Positions 19,376-27,714 of a DNA stretch of 64,000 nucleotides are shown here, piece after piece (the first letter of the stretch is position 1; the number at the start of each line of letters is the position of its first letter). Where the stretch lies: NCBI RefSeq assembly GCF_000282375.1, contig NZ_AKJK01000076.1, forward strand, positions 33,908 through 97,907, read 5' to 3'. The stretch is from Pseudomonas sp. GM50. Its GTDB lineage: Bacteria; Pseudomonadota; Gammaproteobacteria; Pseudomonadales; Pseudomonadaceae. The notes under the pieces are model-generated. The model saw only the letters and a list, made by a program, of their open reading frames with translations, ran no database searches and was not told where the DNA came from. The position numbers and the translations under genes are program-made.

Positions 19376-20071
19376 ATGTTGAATTTAAACTACGACATGT
19401 TTGTTATTGGCGGAAGCATTTTGTTGCTGTCGCATGAACTGAATCAGAGCGTACGGGGTGATGTGCTCGATTCGACTTTATATATGCAACTTGCCTCGGC
19501 GGCCAAGCTTCCTTCATTGACCGAGTATGTGCAGTGGTGGGGGCTGTATCGCTCGCAACTTAATCAGTTTGGCTGGGCGCGTCTTCAGGATTTCGGCGGT
19601 TCGTTCAAACCTGATTCAAAGCAGCCGTGCCAGACGATAAGTAAAATAGTGGCATCCAAAGTCAGTCTTTATCTTTCCAGTCCTTATGTCGACGCCATTG
19701 ACCGTGCGCTGGTCGAATTGTCCAGACTACCGCCACAGAGTGCGGTGCGCACTCAACTGCGCCAGTATTCGGTCGCTGAGGATCAGGCCTCGAAGCTGAC
19801 CAGAGTCCGATTGCAGGTCAGTATTGTCCTGGCGGGTACGCGGTTAATCTGTTTGACCTTCAGTTTCGAAACCCGTGAAACGCTCCCGAACTCAATCATT
19901 GAGCACATCTTTCGAACAAACGATATCGTCGGTGAGATCGAGTTCAACGGTTGTATTTCGGTGCTGGATTCGACGGCCTTTGAGCCGTGGCGCAAGAGAA
20001 TTGCTATGGCAGTTGCACCTGCTCGTGAGGAGCTTGTAAAGGCCGTGCAATCGCTAAAAACCAATGAGTAG
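19376..20071 (+). CDS. Unknown protein C of a three-gene paralogous cluster
   Basis: A 231-residue protein that I do not recognise. It begins MLNLNYDMFVIGGSILLL, mildly hydrophobic but not a clear signal peptide. It shares the cluster's layout: a Trp-rich helix (YVQWWGLYRSQLNQFGWARL), a helical middle (VDAIDRALVELSRLP), strand segments (RLICLTFSFETRE, VGEIEFNGCISVLD) and a C-terminal amphipathic helix. The pattern E-I-x-[VF]-x5-[VI]-[IL]-[HD] is shared with protein B (EIKVYQDTAYMVIH). The ribosome site is weak (AAGAAG). It starts 20 bases after the terminator of protein B, so it may be expressed by read-through or from its own weak promoter. Confidence 0.65.
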   Translation: MLNLNYDMFVIGGSILLLSHELNQSVRGDVLDSTLYMQLASAAKLPSLTEYVQWWGLYRSQLNQFGWARLQDFGGSFKPDSKQPCQTISKIVASKVSLYLSSPYVDAIDRALVELSRLPPQSAVRTQLRQYSVAEDQASKLTRVRLQVSIVLAGTRLICLTFSFETRETLPNSIIEHIFRTNDIVGEIEFNGCISVLDSTAFEPWRKRIAMAVAPAREELVKAVQSLKTNE

Positions 20072-20150
20072 GCAGTTGTTTTGGGTGTTCAATCCCTGAT
20101 ACCTGCAAAAATGATCTGCGCTGTCTAGGCGCAAACCAATATCTGTCGAT

Positions 20151-22928
20151 TCACGACGGTTGAGTCGTGGCGCGATTCTGCTGATCGCGCTGGGCAACCC
20201 AATGCTCGATCAGGTCGCGCAGCTGTGACAACTCGACCGGTTTGGCCATGTGCCCGTCCATGCCGGCCTGGCGCGCGCGCTCTTTGTGCTCGGCAAGGAT
20301 GTGTGCGGTCAACGCCACCACGGGGGTGCGTATCCGCTGATTGCCAACTTCCCAGGCACGCAGTTGCTGGGTGGCGGAGAAACCGTCGAGGATCGGCATT
20401 TCACAGTCCATCAGCACCAGGTCGTAGCGCTGGGCCTTCATCGCCATCAGCGCTTCTTCGCCATTGCTGGCGGTGTCCGGTTGCAGGTTGAGCTTGCCCA
20501 GCATGCCGCGTATGACCTTGGTCGAGATGTTGTTGTCTTCGGCTACCAGGATGCGGAAATCGCTGGGTACCTTGACCGGAAGGGTCGGGCCGGTAGGCAG
20601 GTGCTGCGAGACGGGCAGGCCTTTGTTGCGCTGGTTCAGCTCGTCCGCCAGCGTGGTCTTGAGGGTATAGCCGGCCACCGGTTTGGCGAGAATGCGCTTG
20701 ATCCCGCAATTACGCGCGATGATCTTGCTCGGGGCATTGCTGATACCGGTGAGCATGATCAATAGAATGTCATGGTTCAGGCTCGGGTCTTCCTTGATCT
20801 TGGCGGCCAGTTGCATGCCGGTCATGCCGGGCATGTTCTGGTCCAGCAGGACCACGTCGAAGTAATCGCGCAAGTGGGCCTTGGTGCGCAGCAGCGCCAG
20901 GGCCTCCTTGCCGGATGGTACGGCACTGACGTTCATGCCCCAGGCGCTGCACTGCTGCACCAGCACCTTGCGACAGGTGTCGTTGTCGTCCACGACCAGT
21001 ACGCGTGCGCCTTGCAGCGGGCCGTCCAGGTCCGAGGTCGGATGTTCGAGACGGTCCGGGTCCAGTGGCAGGGTCAGCCATAATGTGCTGCCCTGGTTGG
21101 CGCCGCTTTTGATGCCGAATTCACCCTGCATCAAACGGATCAGCTGACGGGCGATGACCAGCCCAAGATTACCCCCCAGGCTGGTGGCCGAGAGAAAGTG
21201 CTTGCTGTGCAGTTCGGCATGCATCAACGCGTCACGTTCTTCCGCCTCCATGGGCTGGCCGCTGTCTTGCACAGCGATGCGCAGCCGCGGTTTGGCGCTG
21301 CGTTCATCCAGGGCGACAACGATCAGGATCTCGCCTTCGTCGGTCTTCTTCAGAGCGTTTTCCAGCAGGCTCAGCAGGGTCTGGCGCAGGCGCGTTGGAT
21401 CTCCGCTGATGACGCGTGGTACCTGTGGCTGGATAAAGCTGATCAGCTCGACGTTCTGCTGTTCGGCCTTGGCGCGGAAGATGCTCAGGCAGTCTTCAAT
21501 CAGGGCGTTGAGGTCGAACTGCACGTCGTCCAGTTCGATCTGCCCGGACTCGAGTTTGGAGATGTCGAGAATTTCGTTGATCAGGGTCAGCAGCTCGTTG
21601 CCGGCGCTGTGGATGGTCTGTACATAGTCGCGTTGCTTGACCGACAGCGGTGTGCCCAGCAGCAGTTCGGTCATGCCCAGCACGCCATTCATCGGGGTGC
21701 GGATTTCGTGGCTGATTTTTGCCAGAAATTCGGCTTTGGCGTTGATCTCGGCGTTGCTGGCGGCCAGGTCGCGACTGACGCTGAAACGGTCTTCGGTGAT
21801 GCTGCGCTGTCGCTCGCCCAAGGCAACACTCATCAACAGGCCGCTGATACAGATAAACACCAGCAGAATGATGATCAGGCCTTGCGGCGCGACAAGGGTC
21901 AGCCCCTGCAGCGCCGGCAGGATAATCAGTGTGCCGAGGTTGAATACCACCATGGCCGCCACGAACAGGCGCGCCGGGCGATAACCTTTTTGCCAGTGAT
22001 GGACACTGACGAACAACATACTCAGGCCAGCCAGGGCAACCAGCACGTACGTGATGAGGTTCAGCGGCAGCGTGTTGACGAACAACAACAGCAGACCGCA
22101 GACCACGATGAACAAGATGTCGCCCAGCAGCAGCTTGTTCAGTGGGTGTGGGCCGAGCGGGGCGAAGAAACGGTAGGCGAACATCAGGCCGCAAGGTGCG
22201 GTCAGCAACAGGGCGAGGTAGGCTCCGGGTGTCTGCACGGCGTGCCAGTTCGGTAACCATGGGCCGGCCAGATTCAGCAGCAACACCAGGCTGAGCAGCA
22301 ACAATACTTCGCACGCCGCCAGCCAGAGGCAGCTGCGAGAGCGGGTATAGGCATAACGGGTCAGGTTATGCAGGATCAGCATTGCGATGCAGCCAAAGAG
22401 CAGCCCGTAGATCAGCGTCAGGTTCTGAGTGGCCGCGGTCATGACCGCCGATTGCAGGGTGATGTAAGGCCGCAACTGGTGTTCGGAGACCAGCCGCAAG
22501 TAGACGTCGAGGGTTTTGTCGCTTTGTGGCAACGGCAACATGAAGTCGCTGCTGGGGAGTGGGCGCCTGGTCTGGAGCTGCCCGGTACCGGTATTCAATT
22601 GATCAATCAGTTCGTCGCCGTCGAGCACATACAGATTGAGGTGCGACAGGTCCGGTGCGAACACTCGCAGCAACTGTTCGTGTTTGCCGGGCGCGAGCCT
22701 GAAGCGCAGCCATAGTGCACCGTCGGGCGCGGCCGCGGTGAGGCGGTCGAGTTCGATGGGGCTGAATTGATTGGTGTAGCGGCTGGAGCGGATGTCGCTT
22801 AGCTGCAGGTCGCCCTGTTCGTCGAGCAATACTGCCCAGCCACTGCCTTGCGCGGCTTGGGCCGGGAGCATGCAGAGCAAGGTCAGCAGAGTGACGGTGA
22901 AGCCTATGGCAATCCTGAGCCAGCGCAC
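20151..22928 (-). CDS. retS: Hybrid sensor kinase RetS
   Basis: A 925-residue inner-membrane hybrid histidine kinase. Order of parts: N-terminal membrane anchor, periplasmic 7TMR-DISMED2 sensor (about 30-165), a seven-helix 7TM-DISM block (170-380), HisKA with H407 in KISHEIRTPMNG, an ATPase domain, and two receiver domains with D696 (LLDQNMPG) and D841 (LMDCEMPILDG). This architecture and the purD-purH neighbours are those of RetS. In P. aeruginosa RetS binds GacS and blocks GacA-RsmY/Z signalling, which shifts cells toward motility and virulence. Here the toxin and ABC clusters lie just past its 3' end, on the opposite strand. There is no HPt domain, as expected. Confidence 0.9.
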   Translation of the reverse strand: MRWLRIAIGFTVTLLTLLCMLPAQAAQGSGWAVLLDEQGDLQLSDIRSSRYTNQFSPIELDRLTAAAPDGALWLRFRLAPGKHEQLLRVFAPDLSHLNLYVLDGDELIDQLNTGTGQLQTRRPLPSSDFMLPLPQSDKTLDVYLRLVSEHQLRPYITLQSAVMTAATQNLTLIYGLLFGCIAMLILHNLTRYAYTRSRSCLWLAACEVLLLLSLVLLLNLAGPWLPNWHAVQTPGAYLALLLTAPCGLMFAYRFFAPLGPHPLNKLLLGDILFIVVCGLLLLFVNTLPLNLITYVLVALAGLSMLFVSVHHWQKGYRPARLFVAAMVVFNLGTLIILPALQGLTLVAPQGLIIILLVFICISGLLMSVALGERQRSITEDRFSVSRDLAASNAEINAKAEFLAKISHEIRTPMNGVLGMTELLLGTPLSVKQRDYVQTIHSAGNELLTLINEILDISKLESGQIELDDVQFDLNALIEDCLSIFRAKAEQQNVELISFIQPQVPRVISGDPTRLRQTLLSLLENALKKTDEGEILIVVALDERSAKPRLRIAVQDSGQPMEAEERDALMHAELHSKHFLSATSLGGNLGLVIARQLIRLMQGEFGIKSGANQGSTLWLTLPLDPDRLEHPTSDLDGPLQGARVLVVDDNDTCRKVLVQQCSAWGMNVSAVPSGKEALALLRTKAHLRDYFDVVLLDQNMPGMTGMQLAAKIKEDPSLNHDILLIMLTGISNAPSKIIARNCGIKRILAKPVAGYTLKTTLADELNQRNKGLPVSQHLPTGPTLPVKVPSDFRILVAEDNNISTKVIRGMLGKLNLQPDTASNGEEALMAMKAQRYDLVLMDCEMPILDGFSATQQLRAWEVGNQRIRTPVVALTAHILAEHKERARQAGMDGHMAKPVELSQLRDLIEHWVAQRDQQNRATTQPS

Positions 22929-22986
22929 GGCGAAATCCCTTCGTAGGTTGATGCCAGAGTATAACTATGCGCGGCGCCGGAATAGT

Positions 22987-23013
22987 CAGGCAAGGGCCGC
23001 AAGCCCTTGCCTG
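22987..23013. other. Perfect hairpin between purD and retS
   Basis: An 11-bp perfect stem (CAGGCAAGGGC / GCCCTTGCCTG) with a 5-base loop, 15 bases past the purD stop. No T-run follows on the minus strand, so its role as a terminator is uncertain. Confidence 0.5.
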
Positions 23014-23027
23014 GCCGAATGGATGGC

Positions 23028-24323
23028 TTATTCCTGATTTTCGCCACGCTCGCGGGCAATGGCGCGGTAGCCAATGTCCTTGCGGTAGAAGCAGCCTTCC
23101 CAGTCGATTTTAGCCGCCAGTTTGTAAGCCTGCTGCTGGGCTGCGTCGACGCTGGTGCCCATGGCGGTTGCGCACAGCACCCGACCACCGGCAGTCACCA
23201 CCTGACCGTCCTTGAGCGCAGTGCCGGCGTGGAAGACTTTGCCTTCCAGTGTCGCGGCTGCATCCAGGCCGTTGATGGCAACGCCTTTGACGTAGTCACC
23301 CGGGTAACCGCCAGCGGCCAGTACGATGCCGACGCTCGGACGTGGATCCCATTGCGCTTCGACCTTGTCCAGAGCTTGCGCCAGCGCCGCTTCGACCAGC
23401 AACACCAGGCTCGACTGCAAACGCAGCATCACCGGTTGGGTCTCAGGATCGCCGAAACGGCAATTGAACTCGATGACTTTTGGGTTACCAGCCTTGTCGA
23501 TCATCAGGCCGGCATAGAGGAAACCGGTGTAAATGTTCCCTTCCTCGGCCATGCCACGCACGGTCGGCCAGATCACCAGGTCCATGACCCGCTGATGGAC
23601 TTCGGCCGTGACGACCGGGGCCGGGGAGTAAGCGCCCATGCCGCCGGTGTTCGGGCCGGTATCGCCGTCGCCGACGCGTTTGTGGTCCTGGCTGGTGGCC
23701 ATCGGCAATACGTTCTTGCCGTCGACCATGACGATGAAGCTGGCTTCTTCGCCGTCCAGGAATTCTTCGATCACCACGCGAGAGCCGGCGTCGCCAAACG
23801 CGTTGCCTGCGAGCATGTCGCGCACCGCGTCTTCGGCTTCGCCCAGGGTCATGGCGACGATCACGCCTTTACCGGCGGCCAGGCCATCGGCCTTGATCAC
23901 GATCGGTGCGCCTTTTTCACGCAGATAAGCCAGTGCTGGCTCGATCTCGGTAAAGTTCTGGTAGTCGGCGGTCGGGATCTTGTGGCGCGCCAGGAAGTCC
24001 TTGGTGAAGGCTTTCGAACCTTCCAGCTGAGCAGCGCCCGCGGTCGGGCCGAAGCAATCCAGGCCACGGGAGCGGAACAGATCGACGACACCGGCGACCA
24101 GCGGCACTTCCGGGCCGACGATGGTCAGGGAAACGTTCTTCTCGGCAAAGTCAGCCAGTTGTTCAAGCGCCAACACGTCGATAGCGACGTTCTCGCACTT
24201 GGCTTCAATGGCGGTGCCGGCGTTGCCCGGGGCAACGAAAACTTTCTGCACGCGCGGATCCTGAGCCACTTTCCAGGCTAGGGCGTGTTCACGGCCACCG
24301 CTGCCAATGATCAAAACATTCAT
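23028..24323 (-). CDS. purD: Phosphoribosylamine-glycine ligase
   Basis: A 431-residue ATP-grasp enzyme (E. coli PurD is 429) that joins glycine to phosphoribosylamine in step 2 of purine synthesis in the cytoplasm. The N-terminus IGSGGREHALAWKV, followed by VFVAPGNAGT, is the PurD signature; IVIKADGLAAGKGV and the C-terminal VIEFNCRFGDPETQ are ATP-grasp and substrate motifs. It lies downstream of purH on the same strand, separated by a REP pair, and upstream of retS, as in P. aeruginosa. The start is supported by GAGG before the ATG. Confidence 0.96.
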   Translation of the reverse strand: MNVLIIGSGGREHALAWKVAQDPRVQKVFVAPGNAGTAIEAKCENVAIDVLALEQLADFAEKNVSLTIVGPEVPLVAGVVDLFRSRGLDCFGPTAGAAQLEGSKAFTKDFLARHKIPTADYQNFTEIEPALAYLREKGAPIVIKADGLAAGKGVIVAMTLGEAEDAVRDMLAGNAFGDAGSRVVIEEFLDGEEASFIVMVDGKNVLPMATSQDHKRVGDGDTGPNTGGMGAYSPAPVVTAEVHQRVMDLVIWPTVRGMAEEGNIYTGFLYAGLMIDKAGNPKVIEFNCRFGDPETQPVMLRLQSSLVLLVEAALAQALDKVEAQWDPRPSVGIVLAAGGYPGDYVKGVAINGLDAAATLEGKVFHAGTALKDGQVVTAGGRVLCATAMGTSVDAAQQQAYKLAAKIDWEGCFYRKDIGYRAIARERGENQE

Positions 24324-24411
24324 TTCAAAAAACCTCGGATGACGCTAATTCTGTGGGGGCAGCCTGGGCTGCCTGGCTAACGGTACGCGGCATCCGCCGC
24401 TGCACCAAACC

Positions 24412-24500
24412 TGTAGGAGCGAGGCTTGCCCGCGAAGGGATCGCCGCGGTGCATCAGCCAGACCGAGGTGAGGCCTTCGCGGGCAAGCCTCGCTCCTACA
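24412..24500. repeat. Inverted REP pair (type: GTAGGAGCGAGGCTTGCC)
   Basis: Two perfect 27-bp arms (24412-24438 and 24474-24500) in inverted orientation around 35 unique bases, between purH and purD. The same arm recurs near 34.5 and 50.6 kb. This is the REP-doublet layout of non-autonomous elements mobilised by RAYT transposases in fluorescent pseudomonads. Confidence 0.9.
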
Positions 24501-24511
24501 AGAGCAAGAAA

Positions 24512-26119
24512 TCAGTGACGGAAGTGGCGCATGCCAGTAAAGACCATGGCGATGCCGGCTTCATCAGCAGCAGCAATCACTTCGTTATCACGCATCGAGC
24601 CGCCTGGCTGGATCACCGCAGTGATACCAACCTTGGCCGCGTTGTCCAGGCCGTCGCGGAATGGGAAGAACGCGTCGGAGGCCATCACCGAGCCTGCCAC
24701 TTGCAAACCAGCATGTTCAGCCTTGATCGCAGCAATGCGCGCGGAGTTCACGCGGCTCATCTGGCCGGCGCCGACACCGATGGTCTGACGGTTCTTGGCG
24801 TAGACGATGGCGTTGGACTTCACGTACTTGGCGACTTTCCAGGCGAAGATCAGGTCGTTGATTTCCTGTTCGGTCGGCGCGCGCTTGGTCACCACTTTCA
24901 GGTCTTCGCTGCCAATCATGCCGATATCGCGGCTCTGCACCAGCAAACCACCGTTAACGCGCTTGTAGTCCCAAGCCGGAGCTCGGTCAGCCGACCACTC
25001 GCCACAGGCCAGCAGGCGTACGTTGGCTTTCGCAGCAACGATGGCGCGAGCTTCTTCACTGACGGACGGGGCGATAATCACTTCGACGAACTGACGCTCG
25101 ACGATGGCCTTGGCGGTTTCAGCATCCAGCTCACGGTTGAACGCGATGATGCCGCCGAACGCCGATTCGGTGTCGGTGGCGTAGGCCAGTTCGTAAGCCT
25201 GACGGATGCCGCCTTCGGCGTCCGGGCTCACGGCCACGCCGCACGGGTTGGCATGCTTGACGATCACGCAGGCCGGTTTGACGAAGCTCTTCACGCATTC
25301 CAGCGCGGCGTCGGTGTCGGCCACGTTGTTGAACGACAGCTCTTTGCCTTGCAGTTGGGTCGCGGTAGCAATGCCCACTTCGGCTGGCTTGGCTTCAACG
25401 TAGAACGCCGCGCTCTGGTGCGGGTTCTCGCCGTAGCGCATTTCCTGAGCCTTGACGAACTGGCTGTTGAAGGTGCGCGGGAATTCGCTGCGACCTTCGG
25501 TGCTGAGGGTTTCAGCCGCCTGGTTCACGGTGCCCATGTAGTTGGCGATCATGCCGTCGTAGGCGGCGGTGTGTTCGAAGGCCTTGAGCATCAGGTCGAA
25601 ACGCTGAGCGTAGGTCAGGCCGCCGGCCTTGAGGCTTTCCAGGACGTTGGCGTAATCGCTGGCATTCACCACGATGGCTACGTCTTTGTGGTTCTTGGCT
25701 GCCGAGCGAACCATGGTCGGGCCGCCGATATCGATGTTCTCGATCGCGGTTGGCAGGTCGCAGCCTGGCTTGTTGATGGTGGCTTCGAACGGGTACAGGT
25801 TGACCGCAACCAGATCGATCGGCTTGATGCCGTGCTCGTTCATGATGGCGTCGTCGATACCGCGACGACCGAGGATCCCTCCGTGGATTTTCGGGTGCAG
25901 GGTTTTCACCCGACCGTCCATCATTTCTGCGAAACCGGTGTAATCCGCGACTTCCACTGCGGCAACGCCGTTGTCGCGCAGCAGCTTGAACGTTCCGCCG
26001 GTGGAGAGGATCTCGACGCCCAGGGCTTCGAGCTCCTTGGCGAATTCAAGGATCCCGGTCTTGTCGGAAACGCTGATCAAAGCGCGGCGGATCGGCAGGC
26101 GGGTAGTCTGGTCGGTCAT
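24512..26119 (-). CDS. purH: Bifunctional AICAR transformylase / IMP cyclohydrolase
   Basis: A 535-residue enzyme catalysing the last two steps to IMP. The N-terminal IMP cyclohydrolase (MGS-like) domain opens with RRALISVSDKTGI and contains STGGTFKLL; the AICAR transformylase part has the catalytic VKHANPCGVAV and QFVEVIIAPSVSEEA. The frame is open to 26140, but ATG 26119 (MTDQTTRLPIRRAL) matches the known pseudomonad N-terminus and has GGAA six bases upstream. It works with purD in the same pathway. A terminator of the fis transcript lies just upstream. Confidence 0.96.
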   Translation of the reverse strand: MTDQTTRLPIRRALISVSDKTGILEFAKELEALGVEILSTGGTFKLLRDNGVAAVEVADYTGFAEMMDGRVKTLHPKIHGGILGRRGIDDAIMNEHGIKPIDLVAVNLYPFEATINKPGCDLPTAIENIDIGGPTMVRSAAKNHKDVAIVVNASDYANVLESLKAGGLTYAQRFDLMLKAFEHTAAYDGMIANYMGTVNQAAETLSTEGRSEFPRTFNSQFVKAQEMRYGENPHQSAAFYVEAKPAEVGIATATQLQGKELSFNNVADTDAALECVKSFVKPACVIVKHANPCGVAVSPDAEGGIRQAYELAYATDTESAFGGIIAFNRELDAETAKAIVERQFVEVIIAPSVSEEARAIVAAKANVRLLACGEWSADRAPAWDYKRVNGGLLVQSRDIGMIGSEDLKVVTKRAPTEQEINDLIFAWKVAKYVKSNAIVYAKNRQTIGVGAGQMSRVNSARIAAIKAEHAGLQVAGSVMASDAFFPFRDGLDNAAKVGITAVIQPGGSMRDNEVIAAADEAGIAMVFTGMRHFRH

Positions 26120-26151
26120 TTCAATTTCCATCAAAAGCAAGGGAAGTCAGC

Positions 26152-26184
26152 AAAAAAGGCGACCGGTTTTACGCGGGCGCCTTT
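26152..26184 (-). terminator. Intrinsic terminator of the dusB-fis operon
   Basis: Read on the minus strand, AAAGGCG and CGCCTTT form a stem that runs into six Ts (26157-26152). It starts 18 bases past the fis stop and separates dusB-fis from purH. Confidence 0.6.
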
Positions 26185-26201
26185 CTGGTTTGATTGAATG
26201 C

Positions 26202-26522
26202 TTACAGCAAATCGTACTGCTTGAGTTTCTTGCGCAGGGTGCCCCGGTTCAGCCCGAGCAGCTCACTGGCCTTGGTCTGGTTGCCCTTGACGTAGTTCAT
26301 CACGCATTCGAGCAGGGGAGCCTCGACTTCGGAGAGCACCAGGTTGTACACATCCGTGACGGCAGCGCCCTCAAGGTGGGCGAAATAATTGTGCAGCGCC
26401 TTCTCGACACTCCCGCGAAGGGTCTGGCCTTCTTCGCTCGGCGTATTGAGGTGCTGTTTCAAATTCACGTTGTCGCTCACGGGTGTTGTTCCACTCACTA
26501 AAGTCTCGGTCATCATCGTCAT
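26202..26522 (-). CDS. fis: DNA-binding protein Fis
   Basis: A 106-residue nucleoid protein. The C-terminal helix-turn-helix (QTKASELLGLNRGTLRKKL, ending KQYDLL) is diagnostic of Fis; the N-terminal half forms the dimer core. Fis bends DNA and adjusts ribosomal, recombination and virulence promoters. The frame is open upstream, but ATG 26522 (MTMMTETLVSG) matches the pseudomonad N-terminus and overlaps the dusB stop as ATGA, the classic dusB-fis coupling. Regulation is likely through the dusB promoter with growth phase. Confidence 0.96.
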   Translation of the reverse strand: MTMMTETLVSGTTPVSDNVNLKQHLNTPSEEGQTLRGSVEKALHNYFAHLEGAAVTDVYNLVLSEVEAPLLECVMNYVKGNQTKASELLGLNRGTLRKKLKQYDLL

Positions 26523-27529
26523 GCAGCCACCCCTTCTCCGTCCCCTGTCAGGCTCTTGTAGCGTTCGGCGAAGAAGGCCCGAACGTAGGCGCATTGTGCT
26601 TCCGTATCTTCCAAACGATTGAAGTGGGCGCGGAACTCCCTGGCGCCCGGCAAGGTTGCGAGATACCAGCCCACATGCTTGCGAGCTATGCGCACGCCCA
26701 TGACGTCGCCATAGAAGGCATGCAGCGCGGCCAGATGCTCAAGCAGAATACGTTCCACCTCGATCAGTTCCGGTGCCGGGAGCTTTTCGCCGGTACGCAG
26801 ATAATGGTCGATTTCACGAAAAATCCATGGCTGCCCCTGGGCAGCCCGACCCACCAACAGGCCATCGGCACCGGTCGCGTCGAGCACGTATCGGGCCTTC
26901 TCGGGCGAATCGATATCGCCGTTGGCGAAGACCGGAATCGACACCGCCTGCTTGATCGCGGCAATGGTGTCGTACTCGGCTTCACCGGTGTACAGATCGG
27001 CACGGGTGCGGCCATGCACCGCCAACGCCGTAATGCCTGCCTGTTCGGCGATTTTCGCCACGGTCAGGCCGTTCTTGTTCGCCCGGTCCCAGCCGGTGCG
27101 GATCTTCAGGGTGACCGGCACATCGACTGCGGCCACCACGGCCTGCAGGATCTCGGTCACCAATGCTTCATCTTTCAACAGCGCGGAGCCGGCGGCCTTA
27201 TTGCAGACCTTCTTCGCCGGACAGCCCATGTTGATATCAATAATCTGTGCGCCCAGTTCGACGTTGGCCCGGGCTGCATCCGCCAGCATCTGCGCATCGC
27301 CACCGGCGATCTGTACCGAGCGGGGCTCGGGATCGCCTTCGTGGATCATGCGCATCCGCGATTTGCGGGTGTTCCACAAGCTCATGTCGCTGGTGACCAT
27401 TTCCGAGACTACAAGGCCCGCGCCCAGTCGCTTGCACAGCTGACGAAAGGGCTGGTCGGTGACACCCGCCATGGGGGCGAGAATCAAGCCGTTGTGCAAT
27501 GTATATGGACCGATGCGTACCGCCGACAT
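26519..27529 (-). CDS. dusB: tRNA-dihydrouridine synthase B
   Basis: A 336-residue FMN-dependent TIM-barrel enzyme that reduces specific uridines in the tRNA D-loop. It shows APMAGVTDQPFRQL near the N-terminus, the catalytic-cysteine region DINMGCPAKKVCNKAAGSAL and the FMN-phosphate motif FANGDIDSPEKA. The start MSAVRIGPYTLHN is typical. It is the first gene of the dusB-fis operon and overlaps fis by 4 bases. The 185 bases upstream (27530-27714) should hold the operon promoter. Confidence 0.95.
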   Translation of the reverse strand: MSAVRIGPYTLHNGLILAPMAGVTDQPFRQLCKRLGAGLVVSEMVTSDMSLWNTRKSRMRMIHEGDPEPRSVQIAGGDAQMLADAARANVELGAQIIDINMGCPAKKVCNKAAGSALLKDEALVTEILQAVVAAVDVPVTLKIRTGWDRANKNGLTVAKIAEQAGITALAVHGRTRADLYTGEAEYDTIAAIKQAVSIPVFANGDIDSPEKARYVLDATGADGLLVGRAAQGQPWIFREIDHYLRTGEKLPAPELIEVERILLEHLAALHAFYGDVMGVRIARKHVGWYLATLPGAREFRAHFNRLEDTEAQCAYVRAFFAERYKSLTGDGEGVAA

Positions 27530-27714
27530 AGGACTTCCCTGTTGTGGGGCCGGATCATGAGAGTTCGAAAAAGGGTTGGCATGATACCCGCTCTCGATGA
27601 CTGGATAAAGGCTGAATTGAACAAAATCTGAACAGTAATTTTGTTATCGCCAGCGGTTTGGTACGAGCGATCAAAGTCAGAAAACTGCCGTCAAGCCTGC
27701 AACACTTGAGCGTT

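Noticed and set aside
24353..26197. Long + strand ORF opposite purH (614 codons)
   Set aside because: Antisense shadow of purH, a secure gene; composition (Gly/His/Val/Asp) is typical of reverse-frame translation.
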